From positions 178,013 to 242,012 of the forward strand of contig NZ_JANZKY010000008.1 in NCBI RefSeq assembly GCF_025770765.1: a stretch of 64,000 nt of DNA, written 5' to 3'. Origin of the DNA: Propionivibrio soli (GTDB lineage: Bacteria > Pseudomonadota > Gammaproteobacteria > Burkholderiales > Rhodocyclaceae). The first letter of the stretch is position 1. Each line of letters opens with the position of its first letter. The notes below the pieces were generated by a model. The model was given only the letters and a program-made list of their open reading frames with translations, did not search any database and was not told the DNA's origin. The position numbers were made by a program, and so were the translations under genes. Shown here in pieces: positions 36,701 through 44,002 of the stretch.

Positions 36701-37513
36701 GGCGTGCTCGAAATGGAAGTTCTGGAGACCAGCGCGCTCGAAGACCTCGCCCGTGTCTCGGAAGTCATCGCCGCCTGCCGGCAACTCGGCGTGACCTTCT
36801 CCCTCGACGACTTCGGCACGGGTTATTCGTCGCTCACCTACCTGAAGCGACTCTCCGTCAACCTGCTGAAGATCGATCAGAGTTTTGTGCGCGACATGCT
36901 GGACGACCCCGACGACTTGGCCATCCTGGTCGGCGTGTTGACGCTCGCAACAACCTTCCGTCGACAGGCGATAGCAGAAGGGGTGGAAACGGTTGAGCAC
37001 GGCCGCATGCTGTTGCAACTGGGATGTGAGCTGGCACAAGGATACGGCATTGCCCGGCCGATGCCGGGTGAGGACATCCCGCGCTGGGCCGCATCATGGC
37101 GTCCGGATTCGGTATGGAGTACGGCAAAGACGGTCAGCCGTGACGACCTTCCCCTGCTTTTTTCCGGTGTCGAGCATCGCGCTTGGATCACGGCACTCGG
37201 CGCTTTCTTCTGTGGGGAACGCGACGACTTACCTGGCATATCGTCCGAATGCCGGTTTACTACATGGCTCGAATTCGAAGGTCGATCGCGACATGGTCAC
37301 AAGGCTACGTTCGCGCAGCTCACCGAAGTCCATCGTCGGATGCACGATCTCGGCGCCGATGCGCTGCGGCTTCATTCCCAAGGGCACACGGGCCAGGCCA
37401 TGGAGGAGTTGGACCGCCTCCATGGCCTGCACGAAGAGTTCGCACGCAAACTGCATGCGCTAGTTTCTGGACGGGCCGCTTCGGGGAAACCGGCCGACGG
37501 GGCTAGTGGATGA
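33722..37513 (+). CDS. Membrane GGDEF-EAL protein with Cache-like sensor, two PAS domains and C-terminal CZB domain
   Basis: A 1263-aa c-di-GMP enzyme. Order: helix (about 20-38), periplasmic dCache-like region to about 330, second helix (about 335-360) with HAMP, PAS (about 440-560), PAS (about 565-690), GGDEF (about 700-860), EAL (about 870-1120), then a tail. The cyclase motif GGDEF is intact, with an RxxD inhibitory site (REGD) five residues before it. The EAL side has EALIRW, DDFGTGYSS and LKIDQSF, so it should also be active. The tail has His1152, Cys1177, His1204 and His1208, matching the zinc ligands of a CZB domain. The ATG at 33722 is preceded by no strong ribosome-binding site. It overlaps the convergent Liv-type gene by 11 bp. 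Confidence 0.93.
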   Translation: MSSNSSRPAIPLRRSLELRVGTLVCSAAILVGAGYYEFSLQPMAAQIAEEQFTAAAAQLEAGMDGVFQPAEQILKMSRGWLQQRPPDIDSADEFNRIFQPVLQTLPQATSIVAGTSVGEGWMLLQRPDGGWTNRLTDLRRWGNDHLFFEREAGGRSMRSWKTLDYDPRQRAWYKAAIAQREDVRWTDPYTFYTTGDPGITGALAFSLRDGRDFVVGVDLKLRDLSIITMSAHVGVRGMAAVLTDDLRVLGLPAPSESSVDARWLEEVLKPARELPLPALAAALDAWEESSRKGTVSFVAEGERWLARFHSHELGDRKLWIATLAPESDFVPNWLSVVGPLLGALALALASVLLFSRRQAGSIARPLEELVLASDRIGHLDFHAVAIDKVEFAEIGQLAAAYERMRQLLEDDQHQIAAQREALHNQISALRATEDKLRESETHYRLLSENVSDIIWKLDRNFCFTYVSPADERLRGFSADEVIGRHVLTMMTEEGVAAVKERVRQRLSDNERQHDDEPITIIAQQRCKDGRLIWTESLVTVGRAPDGPVTGYYGITRDITERRKAEEDLRASENRLFTILENVDACIYLKDMQGKYLFANRAVRDLLQLKEATDIVGHGDERFFSDATAANIRRNDVRVLLGGETVRAEENNLVSATGERRIYQSTKLPLRRENGEIYALCGISTDITELKEHESQLKHIAHYDTLTTLPNRVLLADRLHQAMVQSTRHGKPLAVVYLDLDGFKAINDRYGHQTGDQLLVVLASRMKKALREGDTLARLGGDEFIAVLLDLPDMAASEPMLIRLLSAAAQPVSIGDVSMQVSASLGITTYPQLEDVDADQLLRQADQAMYQAKLAGKNRYHIFDAEQDRTVRGHHESVERIRRALSEREFVLRYQPKVNMRTGKVIGVEALIRWQHPERGLIPPADFLPVIENHPLAVDIGDWVIDTALGQCEAWRAEGLDVPISVNVGAYQLQHADFLERLERILAAHPSIGKGVLEMEVLETSALEDLARVSEVIAACRQLGVTFSLDDFGTGYSSLTYLKRLSVNLLKIDQSFVRDMLDDPDDLAILVGVLTLATTFRRQAIAEGVETVEHGRMLLQLGCELAQGYGIARPMPGEDIPRWAASWRPDSVWSTAKTVSRDDLPLLFSGVEHRAWITALGAFFCGERDDLPGISSECRFTTWLEFEGRSRHGHKATFAQLTEVHRRMHDLGADALRLHSQGHTGQAMEELDRLHGLHEEFARKLHALVSGRAASGKPADGASG

Positions 37514-38648
37514 TCGTCCCGTCCTTACCGATCATCGTGATGTCGACGAAACGCGAACCGTCTCCGGTGCCGTTCTTCTTGTAGTCGACCGTCATACCGC
37601 CTAGGTCGATTTCCGGCAGGCTGTCGAGCGCAGCGACGAGATTGGCACGCGTCGGCTCTCGCCCGGCGCGGCGTATCGCTTCGACCATCAGTTTGGCCGC
37701 GACGAATCCCTCAAGGCTCGCATACGACAACGGTACCGGCTCCTTGGCCGTCGGCAAGAGTTGCTGAAACTCCTTGACCACAGGCGAGATGGGGTTCCAA
37801 GGATAGGGCACCACCTGTGAAATGATGACACCGCGACCTTCCTTATCGATGGCTTTGAGGAACTCGTCGGTCGTTGTATTGGATAGCGTCACGAAACTGA
37901 CCCCGACGTTATCCTTTTTCAGCATGCGTACGAACTGCGCGCACGCTTTCGGCGTGCATGCCATCGCGATGACTTGGGGTTCGGCCTTCACCAGCTTCGC
38001 GGCCGCCGGCTTGAGGTCCATGGTCTTGCGATCGTAGCTTGCCACCGCCACCGGCTGCAGACCGCGTGCCTTCAACGAGGCTTGAAACCCCGCGAGCGCA
38101 TCTTCGCCGAACGAGTCCTCCTGGTAGAGGATGGCGATCTTCTTGATGCTCGACGACGCCAAGTGCTCCACAATGCGCATCGCTTCGGTTTGGTAGCTCG
38201 CTCGCAGGTGGTAGACCATCTTGGCTTTTGGACCCCGGATGGACTGCGCGCCAGTAAATGGCGCGATCAACGGTACCCCTTCGGCCTGGATCAACGGCAC
38301 GACGGCCTCGACGCTCGGCGTCGAACGATACCCGAACAGGGCCAGCACCTTGTGTTCGTTGATCAGCTTCTTCGTGTTCGCGATCGTGCGTTCCGAATCG
38401 CGCGCATCGTCAAGCGAAATCAGCGCAATCTGCTTCCCATTGACGCCGCCGCGCTTGTTCACGGAATCGAAATAAAGCTGCGCGCCAAGCGCATTTTCCT
38501 TCGCCACGCCTTGCCCGCTAAACTCTCCGGATTGGCCGATGCGCAGCGTTCCCGCCTCATCGGCAATCGACGCCGAAACTGAAACGAAAGCGACGGCCGG
38601 CACCGCCGCAAGGCATAGCTTGCGAATCCAACTCACTCTGTTTGACAT
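37503..38648 (-). CDS. Branched-chain amino acid type ABC substrate-binding protein
   Basis: A 381-aa periplasmic type 1 binding protein (LivJ/LivK family). The signal peptide is residues 1-30 (LCLAAVPAVAFVSVSASIADE). Mature motifs include LRIGQSGEFSGQGVAKENALGAQLYFDSVNKRGGVNGKQI and KIAILYQEDSFGEDALAGF. The ATG at 38648 follows GGGGAGGGGAG, a very strong site. It has no permease genes of its own adjacent; livFGMH lies upstream on the same strand beyond thiD, so it may feed that permease as a second receptor. The ligand may be an amino acid, amide or aromatic acid. It lies tail to tail with the GGDEF-EAL gene (11-bp overlap). Confidence 0.9.
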   Translation of the reverse strand: MSNRVSWIRKLCLAAVPAVAFVSVSASIADEAGTLRIGQSGEFSGQGVAKENALGAQLYFDSVNKRGGVNGKQIALISLDDARDSERTIANTKKLINEHKVLALFGYRSTPSVEAVVPLIQAEGVPLIAPFTGAQSIRGPKAKMVYHLRASYQTEAMRIVEHLASSSIKKIAILYQEDSFGEDALAGFQASLKARGLQPVAVASYDRKTMDLKPAAAKLVKAEPQVIAMACTPKACAQFVRMLKKDNVGVSFVTLSNTTTDEFLKAIDKEGRGVIISQVVPYPWNPISPVVKEFQQLLPTAKEPVPLSYASLEGFVAAKLMVEAIRRAGREPTRANLVAALDSLPEIDLGGMTVDYKKNGTGDGSRFVDITMIGKDGTIIH

Positions 38649-39106
38649 GTCTCCCCTCCCCGGGAATCGAATCAAAGAATGCGTCTCCGGTCTCTATCGA
38701 ACCGCGCGACGCTGGAACTGAGTGCTTCAGACAGAGCGATTATCGCCCCATGCGCCATAACGACCCGCTACTGACCTCTTCTCCGCAAATCGGCTCACCC
38801 ATCGACATATCGGGGCGTCGGAGAATAGTTTTGTTCGTTGGAAACTGCCGCGACTTCCCGCAATTAAGGAAAGCCATTCGATCAAGCTTTTGTCATCGTA
38901 ACATCGAATGGTGGGGAACGAAGAAACCGTTTGTCAGGTCGAGTTGACATTTGGGCAACGGGAGCCCGGCTTCTTTATGTACTTGTAGCAGAAGGAAAAC
39001 GTCCGGAACGGGATACTAACGGCCGTTAGTTCGCCGGCATAGAAAGGCCCGCGGCAAGCCGTCCAATTGCTCGGCCTGCGCACCTCTGGGCAAACTGGGC
39101 TTGTGG
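38649..39106. other. Intergenic region with a 16-bp palindrome
   Basis: This 458-bp gap separates two minus-strand genes and is lower in GC than the genes. It should hold the promoter for the Liv-type binding protein at 38648. The clearest element is the palindrome at 39015-39030. No ORF with a ribosome-binding site, no RNA and no T-tract terminator for thiD were found. Confidence 0.4.
39015..39030. promoter_or_regulatory. Perfect 16-bp palindrome, candidate operator
   Basis: ACTAACGGCCGTTAGT is a perfect self-complementary sequence without spacer. It lies about 370 bp upstream of the Liv-type binding-protein start and about 77 bp past the thiD stop. Dimeric repressors of the TetR or MarR kind bind such sites, but no such gene is near. 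Confidence 0.4.
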
Positions 39107-39958
39107 TTAGGCTATGACTATCGGCTTGAGAACAGCCGCCCGCGGCGCGTGGCCGTGGTTGAGCGGACCGCTGCCTTTTCCGGTGAGCACCTGGGCACCG
39201 GAGGTCATCGCGGCACGGACGAAAGCGCGGCCGCCTTCGACCGCTTCAATCAGGGTGGCACCGAGGGCCAGATGAGCCGCGATGGCACTGGAGAGCGTGC
39301 ACCCCGTGCCATGTGTATTTGGGCTCGCAATGCGGGGAGCCACCATCCAACGAGCCTTTCCGTCGGCTTCGAGCAGCAAGTCGGCGACCTCTTCGCTTGG
39401 TAGGTGGCCTCCTTTGAGCAGCACGGCCCGCGCACCCCGACCCTGTAAGTCACGGGCAGCGCGTTCCATGTTCTCGCGCGAGTGCAGCGGATAACCGACA
39501 AGCAAGGCCGCCTCATCGAGATTTGGGGTAATCAGGCTGGCACGAGGAAACAAATCGCTGACCAGAACGCTCATCGCGTCCTCGTCGATCAGGACGGCGC
39601 CACTCGTCGCCACCATGACGGGATCGAAGATCACGTTCTTGAGTGCATGCCGGTCGAGTGCTTCAGCAACCGCGCGTACGATCTGCGGTGCATGCAGCAT
39701 GCCGATCTTAGTCGCGTCCACACCGATGTCTTCGACCACCGCGTCGATCTGATCGGTGAGCATTTGCGGCGGTACGCTGTGAATGGCACGCACGCCGCGC
39801 GTATTCTGCGCCGTCAGCGCCGTGATCGCCGTCATGCCGTAGCATCCCAGCGCGGCAAATGTTTTCAGATCGGCCTGGATACCGGCGCCGCCGCCGCTGT
39901 CGGAACCGGCAATTGAGAGCACCCGCGGGTACTCGTACTTGAACGGAACTGCGCTCAT
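39107..39958 (-). CDS. thiD: Hydroxymethylpyrimidine/phosphomethylpyrimidine kinase
   Basis: A 283-aa ribokinase-fold enzyme that phosphorylates HMP and HMP-P in thiamine biosynthesis. It shows [22 protein letters not shown] at the N-terminus, [16 protein letters not shown], the [13 protein letters not shown] block, and the anion hole and catalytic Cys region [20 protein letters not shown]. The length is typical. No other thi gene and no TPP riboswitch is present upstream, so it seems to be a separate unit between two transport genes. The gap to livF is 141 bp. Confidence 0.96.
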   Translation of the reverse strand: MSAVPFKYEYPRVLSIAGSDSGGGAGIQADLKTFAALGCYGMTAITALTAQNTRGVRAIHSVPPQMLTDQIDAVVEDIGVDATKIGMLHAPQIVRAVAEALDRHALKNVIFDPVMVATSGAVLIDEDAMSVLVSDLFPRASLITPNLDEAALLVGYPLHSRENMERAARDLQGRGARAVLLKGGHLPSEEVADLLLEADGKARWMVAPRIASPNTHGTGCTLSSAIAAHLALGATLIEAVEGGRAFVRAAMTSGAQVLTGKGSGPLNHGHAPRAAVLKPIVIA

Positions 39959-40035
39959 CTCGTTTTCCTGAATCGCTCGGCGCGGGAAGCGCCAGAACTT
40001 CGTGAAGGAAACTTCTTACGGGGCCGCTGCCGAGT

Positions 40036-40111
40036 CTCGGAATGTGATCTGCGAGGGCTCGCGCGGCGATCGTCGGCAAACCTCGCTACGCTAGAGTGCT
40101 TACATTCCGAG
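40036..40111. repeat. Inverted repeat flanking the livF-thiD gap
   Basis: CTCGGAATGT (40036-40045) and ACATTCCGAG (40102-40111) are perfect 10-bp complements 56 nt apart; the second overlaps the livF stop codon. It could form a long-armed RNA structure at the end of the liv transcript. Biological meaning is uncertain. Confidence 0.35.
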
Positions 40112-40807
40112 GTAGGCTCGCTTGACGTCCTCGTTACTGAGCAAGTTTTCGGCCCGGTCTTCGAGCGTGATCGCGCCGTTTTCCATTACATACCCGCGAT
40201 GCGCGATCTTCAGTGCCTGATTGGCGTTCTGTTCGACCAGGAAGACAGTCGTATTGCTTTCGCTATTGATCTTTTTGATGATCTCGAAGATGTGCTTGAT
40301 GATCAACGGCGCCAGACCCAAGGACGGCTCGTCCAGGAGCAGTAGAGACGGCCTCGCCAGCAATGCACGCGAAATGGCAAGCATCTGTTGTTCGCCGCCG
40401 GACAGCGTTCCTCCCGCCTGATTACGGCGCTTTTCGAGGATCGGAAAACGCCCGAACACGTACTCGATGTCCTGCTTGATACCGGCCTTGTCCTGCCGCA
40501 GATAGGCGCCCATCTCCAGGTTTTCGATCACGCTCATTTGCGGGAAGATGTGCCGGCCTTCGGGCACCTGGCAGATGCCCAGACTGACGATTTTTTCAGC
40601 GCCGAGATGATGGATCGGTTGTCCGCGAAACAGGATTTCGCCGTGGCGCGGCGGCGTAACCCCACAGATCGACATGAGCGTCGTACTCTTGCCGGCGCCG
40701 TTGGCGCCGATCAGCGTCACGATCTCGCCTTCGTTGATCGTCAGGGAGACGTTCTTCAGCGCCTGGATATTGCCGTAGTAGGTCTGAATATTGCGTACTT
40801 CAAGCAT
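40100..40807 (-). CDS. livF: Branched-chain amino acid ABC transporter ATPase LivF
   Basis: A 235-aa ATPase of the Liv importer. Walker A is GANGAGKST, the signature LSGGEQQMLAISRAL, Walker B LLLLDEPSLGLAP, and H-loop replaced by the family form VFLVEQN. VPEGRHIFPQMSVIENLEMGAY is the LivF hallmark. It starts at the ATG at 40807, overlapping livG by 8 bp, with GAGGAAG upstream. An in-frame GTG at 40819 is possible. It forms a heterodimer with LivG under LivHM. Confidence 0.95.
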   Translation of the reverse strand: MLEVRNIQTYYGNIQALKNVSLTINEGEIVTLIGANGAGKSTTLMSICGVTPPRHGEILFRGQPIHHLGAEKIVSLGICQVPEGRHIFPQMSVIENLEMGAYLRQDKAGIKQDIEYVFGRFPILEKRRNQAGGTLSGGEQQMLAISRALLARPSLLLLDEPSLGLAPLIIKHIFEIIKKINSESNTTVFLVEQNANQALKIAHRGYVMENGAITLEDRAENLLSNEDVKRAYLGM

Positions 40808-41612
40808 GAGCTTCCTCACCGAGATAGGCCTCGATCACCTTCGGGTTCTCCTTGATCTCCTTCGGCGTTCCCTGCGCAATTTCCTTGCCGTACTCCATCA
40901 CGCAGATATGGTCCGAGATATTCATGACGAGCTTCATGTCGTGCTCGATAAGCAGTATCGCCACGTTCTCCTCGTCCCTGATGCGCGTGATCAGTTCGTC
41001 GAGTTCATGCGTTTCCTGCGGGTTCATCCCCGCCGCTGGCTCGTCGAGCAGAAGCAGGAAAGGTTCGGTAGCCAGTGCCCGAGCGATCTCGAGCCGCCGT
41101 TGCGCCCCGTAGGAGAGGTTGCGGGAATATTCGTCAGCGACGTCCGCGAGGCCCACCTTCTTTAGCAACTGATAGCTCGTATCGATCGACTCGCGTTCCT
41201 CGCGCGCCGACCGGCTTGTCCCGAGAATCGCGTCGAGGATCGTCGTGCCGGTGCGGCAATGACGCCCGATCATCACGTTTTCGAGCACCGTCATCGCCGG
41301 GAACAAGCGGATGTTCTGGAACGTCCGCGCCATGCCGAGGCCGGTGATGCGATTCGGCTTCATGCCATTGATGCGCCGCGTTGCCCCATCGGCCGTATGA
41401 ATCCGTACGTCGCCCGTTGTCGGTGTGTAGATCCCCGTTACGCAATTGAAGAACGTGGTTTTGCCAGCGCCGTTCGGCCCGATCAGCGCCACGATCTCAC
41501 CGGCATGGATATCGAGGCCAACGTTATCGACGGCTCGCAGGCCGCCGAAGTCCATTGTCAGGCCGCTGACTTCAAGGAGTTTCTTCCCACCACGTGTGCT
41601 ACTTGCCGCCAT
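40800..41612 (-). CDS. livG: Branched-chain amino acid ABC transporter ATPase LivG
   Basis: A 270-aa ATPase. Walker A is GPNGAGKTT, followed by the LivG-type GLGMARTFQNIRLFPAMTVLENVMIG; the signature appears as LSYGAQRRLEIARAL, as is usual for LivG, with Walker B LLLLDEPAAGMNP. The C-terminal EIKENPKVIEAYLG is also diagnostic. The ATG at 41612 overlaps the livM 3' end by 14 bp. It partners LivF. Confidence 0.95.
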   Translation of the reverse strand: MAASSTRGGKKLLEVSGLTMDFGGLRAVDNVGLDIHAGEIVALIGPNGAGKTTFFNCVTGIYTPTTGDVRIHTADGATRRINGMKPNRITGLGMARTFQNIRLFPAMTVLENVMIGRHCRTGTTILDAILGTSRSAREERESIDTSYQLLKKVGLADVADEYSRNLSYGAQRRLEIARALATEPFLLLLDEPAAGMNPQETHELDELITRIRDEENVAILLIEHDMKLVMNISDHICVMEYGKEIAQGTPKEIKENPKVIEAYLGEEAHA

Positions 41613-42843
41613 CGTTACTCTCCACATCAGCGGTATCGTATTCGTATTTGCGCCGCATATTGTTGATCAACCCTTGCGGCCTGAAGATCATCATCAGCAC
41701 CATCACGGCGCCGAAAACCAGCATCCGATATTCGGCAAAGGCGCGCAGGTATTCGGGGAGGAGTTTCAGCGCCAGCGACGCGATGATCACGCCGAGGATC
41801 GAGCCCATGCCACCGAGCACGACCATGGCGAGAACCATCGCCGAATCCATGAAGGTAAAGCTGTCCGGATTGATGAAGTTGTTATGTGCCGCGAAGATCA
41901 CGCCCGCCAACCCAGCCCAAAAGGCACCCAGCGCGTACGCCGAGAGCTTGGTACGCGCCATGTCCACACCCATCGCGACGCACGCGATCTCGTCCTCGCG
42001 CAGCGCCATCCATGCGCGACCGACACGCGAGTTCTTCAGCCGATTGGTGACGAAGATGGTGACCGCCACGAGCGCCAACACGATGTAGTAGGTATAGATC
42101 GACTTCTCGCGCCCATCGAGCGGCAAGCCGAAGAAATCCGGCCGCGGGATCCCCGCGATGCCCGCCGCACCGCCGAACACCGTGTCCCAGTTTTCCAGAA
42201 CGATCTTGGTGATCGAGCCGAAGCCGAGGGTGACAATGGCCAGATAGTCGCCGCGCAGGCGCAGGATTGGAAAGCCGAGCACGACGCCGAACAGCATGCC
42301 CATGACCCCACCGAGCGGCAAGCACATCCAGAACCCGAGTCCGAAGCCCTTGGCGAGCAACGCGTAGGTATAAGCACCGACCGCAAAAAACGCGATGTAG
42401 CCGAGGTCAAGCAGTCCGGCAAGGCCGACGGTAATGTTGAGACCGAGTCCAAGCACGACGAAGATCAGCGCGCTGACCATGACGTTGACGTGGTAGAAGT
42501 TCTGCGTCGTGGACACGGCCCACGGAAAGATCAGCGCAATCAAAGCCGCGGCGAGTAGCACGCGACGACTGAGTACCGGATCGTCGGCAAGCCGCTGGGC
42601 CAGCGACGGCCGATCCTTTTCTGGATGTGGCTCGGCGGCTACCTTGGCGCGCTGAGCGGCCCGCCGCTCAATCGAGAATTGCCAGAACCAGGCGATCGCG
42701 AAAGCACAAATACCGACCCAGACCAGGTTCGACCAGCGCCACTCGACTTCGCGGCTGACGGTGTTCACCCGCACCACCATCAGCGGCAGGGTGAGGAACA
42801 TGAACCAAAGGCCGATACCCAAAGAACGTTTCAAGTGAGACAT
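41599..42843 (-). CDS. livM: Branched-chain amino acid ABC transporter permease LivM
   Basis: A 414-aa inner-membrane permease. About 100 N-terminal residues with two or three helices precede the BPD_transp_2 domain, which holds GLGLNITVGLAGLLDLGYIAFFAVGAY, the family signature, and RLRGDYLAIVTLGFGSI. The last 20 residues are polar. Its ATG has GGGGGAAG upstream. It lies 15 bp after livH and overlaps livG, so livHMGF is a tight operon. Confidence 0.95.
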   Translation of the reverse strand: MSHLKRSLGIGLWFMFLTLPLMVVRVNTVSREVEWRWSNLVWVGICAFAIAWFWQFSIERRAAQRAKVAAEPHPEKDRPSLAQRLADDPVLSRRVLLAAALIALIFPWAVSTTQNFYHVNVMVSALIFVVLGLGLNITVGLAGLLDLGYIAFFAVGAYTYALLAKGFGLGFWMCLPLGGVMGMLFGVVLGFPILRLRGDYLAIVTLGFGSITKIVLENWDTVFGGAAGIAGIPRPDFFGLPLDGREKSIYTYYIVLALVAVTIFVTNRLKNSRVGRAWMALREDEIACVAMGVDMARTKLSAYALGAFWAGLAGVIFAAHNNFINPDSFTFMDSAMVLAMVVLGGMGSILGVIIASLALKLLPEYLRAFAEYRMLVFGAVMVLMMIFRPQGLINNMRRKYEYDTADVESNDGGK

Positions 42844-42858
42844 TTTGTATCTTCCCCC

Positions 42859-43767
42859 TTACACCTTCTGCTTGACGGCCTTGCCGAGCAGACCGGCGGG
42901 GCGCAGGATGAGAATCAGAACGAGCAGGCCGAACGCGAAAACGTCCTCATAGGCGCTCGAGATATAGCCGGCACCGAAGGTTTCCGCGACACCAAGGACG
43001 AGGCCACCGAGCACCGCTCCCGGGATGTTGCCGATGCCGCCGAGCACCGCCGCGGTGAACGCCTTGATGCCGGCCATGAAACCGATCGCGCTGTTGATCT
43101 GTCCGGTACGCGACGCGATGAGCACACCGCCGATCGCTGCCAATACCGAGCCGATGATGAATGTCGCCGAGATCACGCGGTCGACGTTTACACCAACCAA
43201 ACGCGCCATCACCATGTCCTGCTGAGTCGCCCGCATCGCCTTGCCGATGCGCGTGTATTTGATGAGCACGGTAAGCGCGATCATGGTCACCGTCGTGACG
43301 GCGAGGATCACTACATCGACCGAACTCATGAATTGCGTCAGGTCACCGAGGAATTCGAAGTCCGGAACCAGTTCGGGGAAGGGCAGGAAGTCCGGCGTCT
43401 GCACCAACTGCACATAGTTCATCAGGAAGATCGAAGCGCCGATTGCGCTGATCAAGGGGGAGAGGCGCGGTGCGTTGCGCAAGGGCCGGTAGGCGATCTT
43501 CTCCAGCGTGTAGCCGTAAGCGGCGGCATAGATGACGGCGATCAGCGCGGCCAGCGGCAGGATGCCGAGTCCGCTGTAGCCGGTCAGCGTCAGTACGCCG
43601 GCGACAATGAACGCGACGAAGGCGCCGATCATGTAAATCTCGCCGTGCGCAAAGTTGATCAACTGAATGATGCCGTACACCATGGTGTAGCCAAGTGCGA
43701 TCAGGGCGTAGATGCTCCCCTTTACCACCCCACCGCATAGCAACTCGAACAAATACTGAAAATCCAT
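42859..43767 (-). CDS. livH: Branched-chain amino acid ABC transporter permease LivH
   Basis: A 302-aa permease with about eight hydrophobic segments. Signatures are GGVVKGSIYALIALGYTMVYGIIQLINFAHGEIYMIGAF at the N-terminus and the EAA-like RATQQDMVMARLVGVNVDRVI. The length and sequence are standard for LivH. It is the first gene of livHMGF and is separated from its upstream binding-protein gene by an intrinsic terminator. Confidence 0.95.
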   Translation of the reverse strand: MDFQYLFELLCGGVVKGSIYALIALGYTMVYGIIQLINFAHGEIYMIGAFVAFIVAGVLTLTGYSGLGILPLAALIAVIYAAAYGYTLEKIAYRPLRNAPRLSPLISAIGASIFLMNYVQLVQTPDFLPFPELVPDFEFLGDLTQFMSSVDVVILAVTTVTMIALTVLIKYTRIGKAMRATQQDMVMARLVGVNVDRVISATFIIGSVLAAIGGVLIASRTGQINSAIGFMAGIKAFTAAVLGGIGNIPGAVLGGLVLGVAETFGAGYISSAYEDVFAFGLLVLILILRPAGLLGKAVKQKV

Positions 43768-43849
43768 GGAAAAACCGTTTCGATAGGAATGGGAATTGCC
43801 GTGACGAAGTCAGACGGCAGAGGTCGTGTTGTGGTTATTGGTGACCATC

Positions 43850-43883
43850 AAAAAACCGGGAGGGGTCAACGACCGCCTCCCGG
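43850..43883 (-). terminator. Intrinsic terminator between the Liv binding protein and livH
   Basis: On the minus strand CCGGGAGG and CCTCCCGG form an 8-bp stem whose loop itself can close with GGTC-GTT-GACC; six T residues follow. It lies between the two genes (about 120 nt after the binding-protein stop), so permease expression depends on read-through or a separate promoter. Confidence 0.85.
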
Positions 43884-43945
43884 GTGGTAGTTCGTACTTT
43901 GTATTTTTTGTTGTTCCTTTTACCTGTCCGCTAACCGGACCCTCC

Positions 43946-43971
43946 CTCATCCCCTCACGGTGAGAGATGAG
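43946..43971 (-). repeat. Hairpin just past the Liv binding-protein stop
   Basis: CTCATC and GATGAG with inner CTCA/TGAG form a stem-loop about 30 nt after the stop codon on the minus strand. It has no T-run. It may add stability to the binding-protein mRNA in front of the terminator; it resembles the short CCCTCATCCCC-type intergenic repeats of proteobacteria, from memory. Confidence 0.35.
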
Positions 43972-44002
43972 CCCGGCTAACAGAAAGGGATCTCCAGCGG
44001 GA

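Noticed and set aside
39959..40099. Possible TPP riboswitch before thiD
   Set aside because: I looked on the minus strand for the CUGAGA and ACCUGAUCUGG elements of the THI box and found neither.
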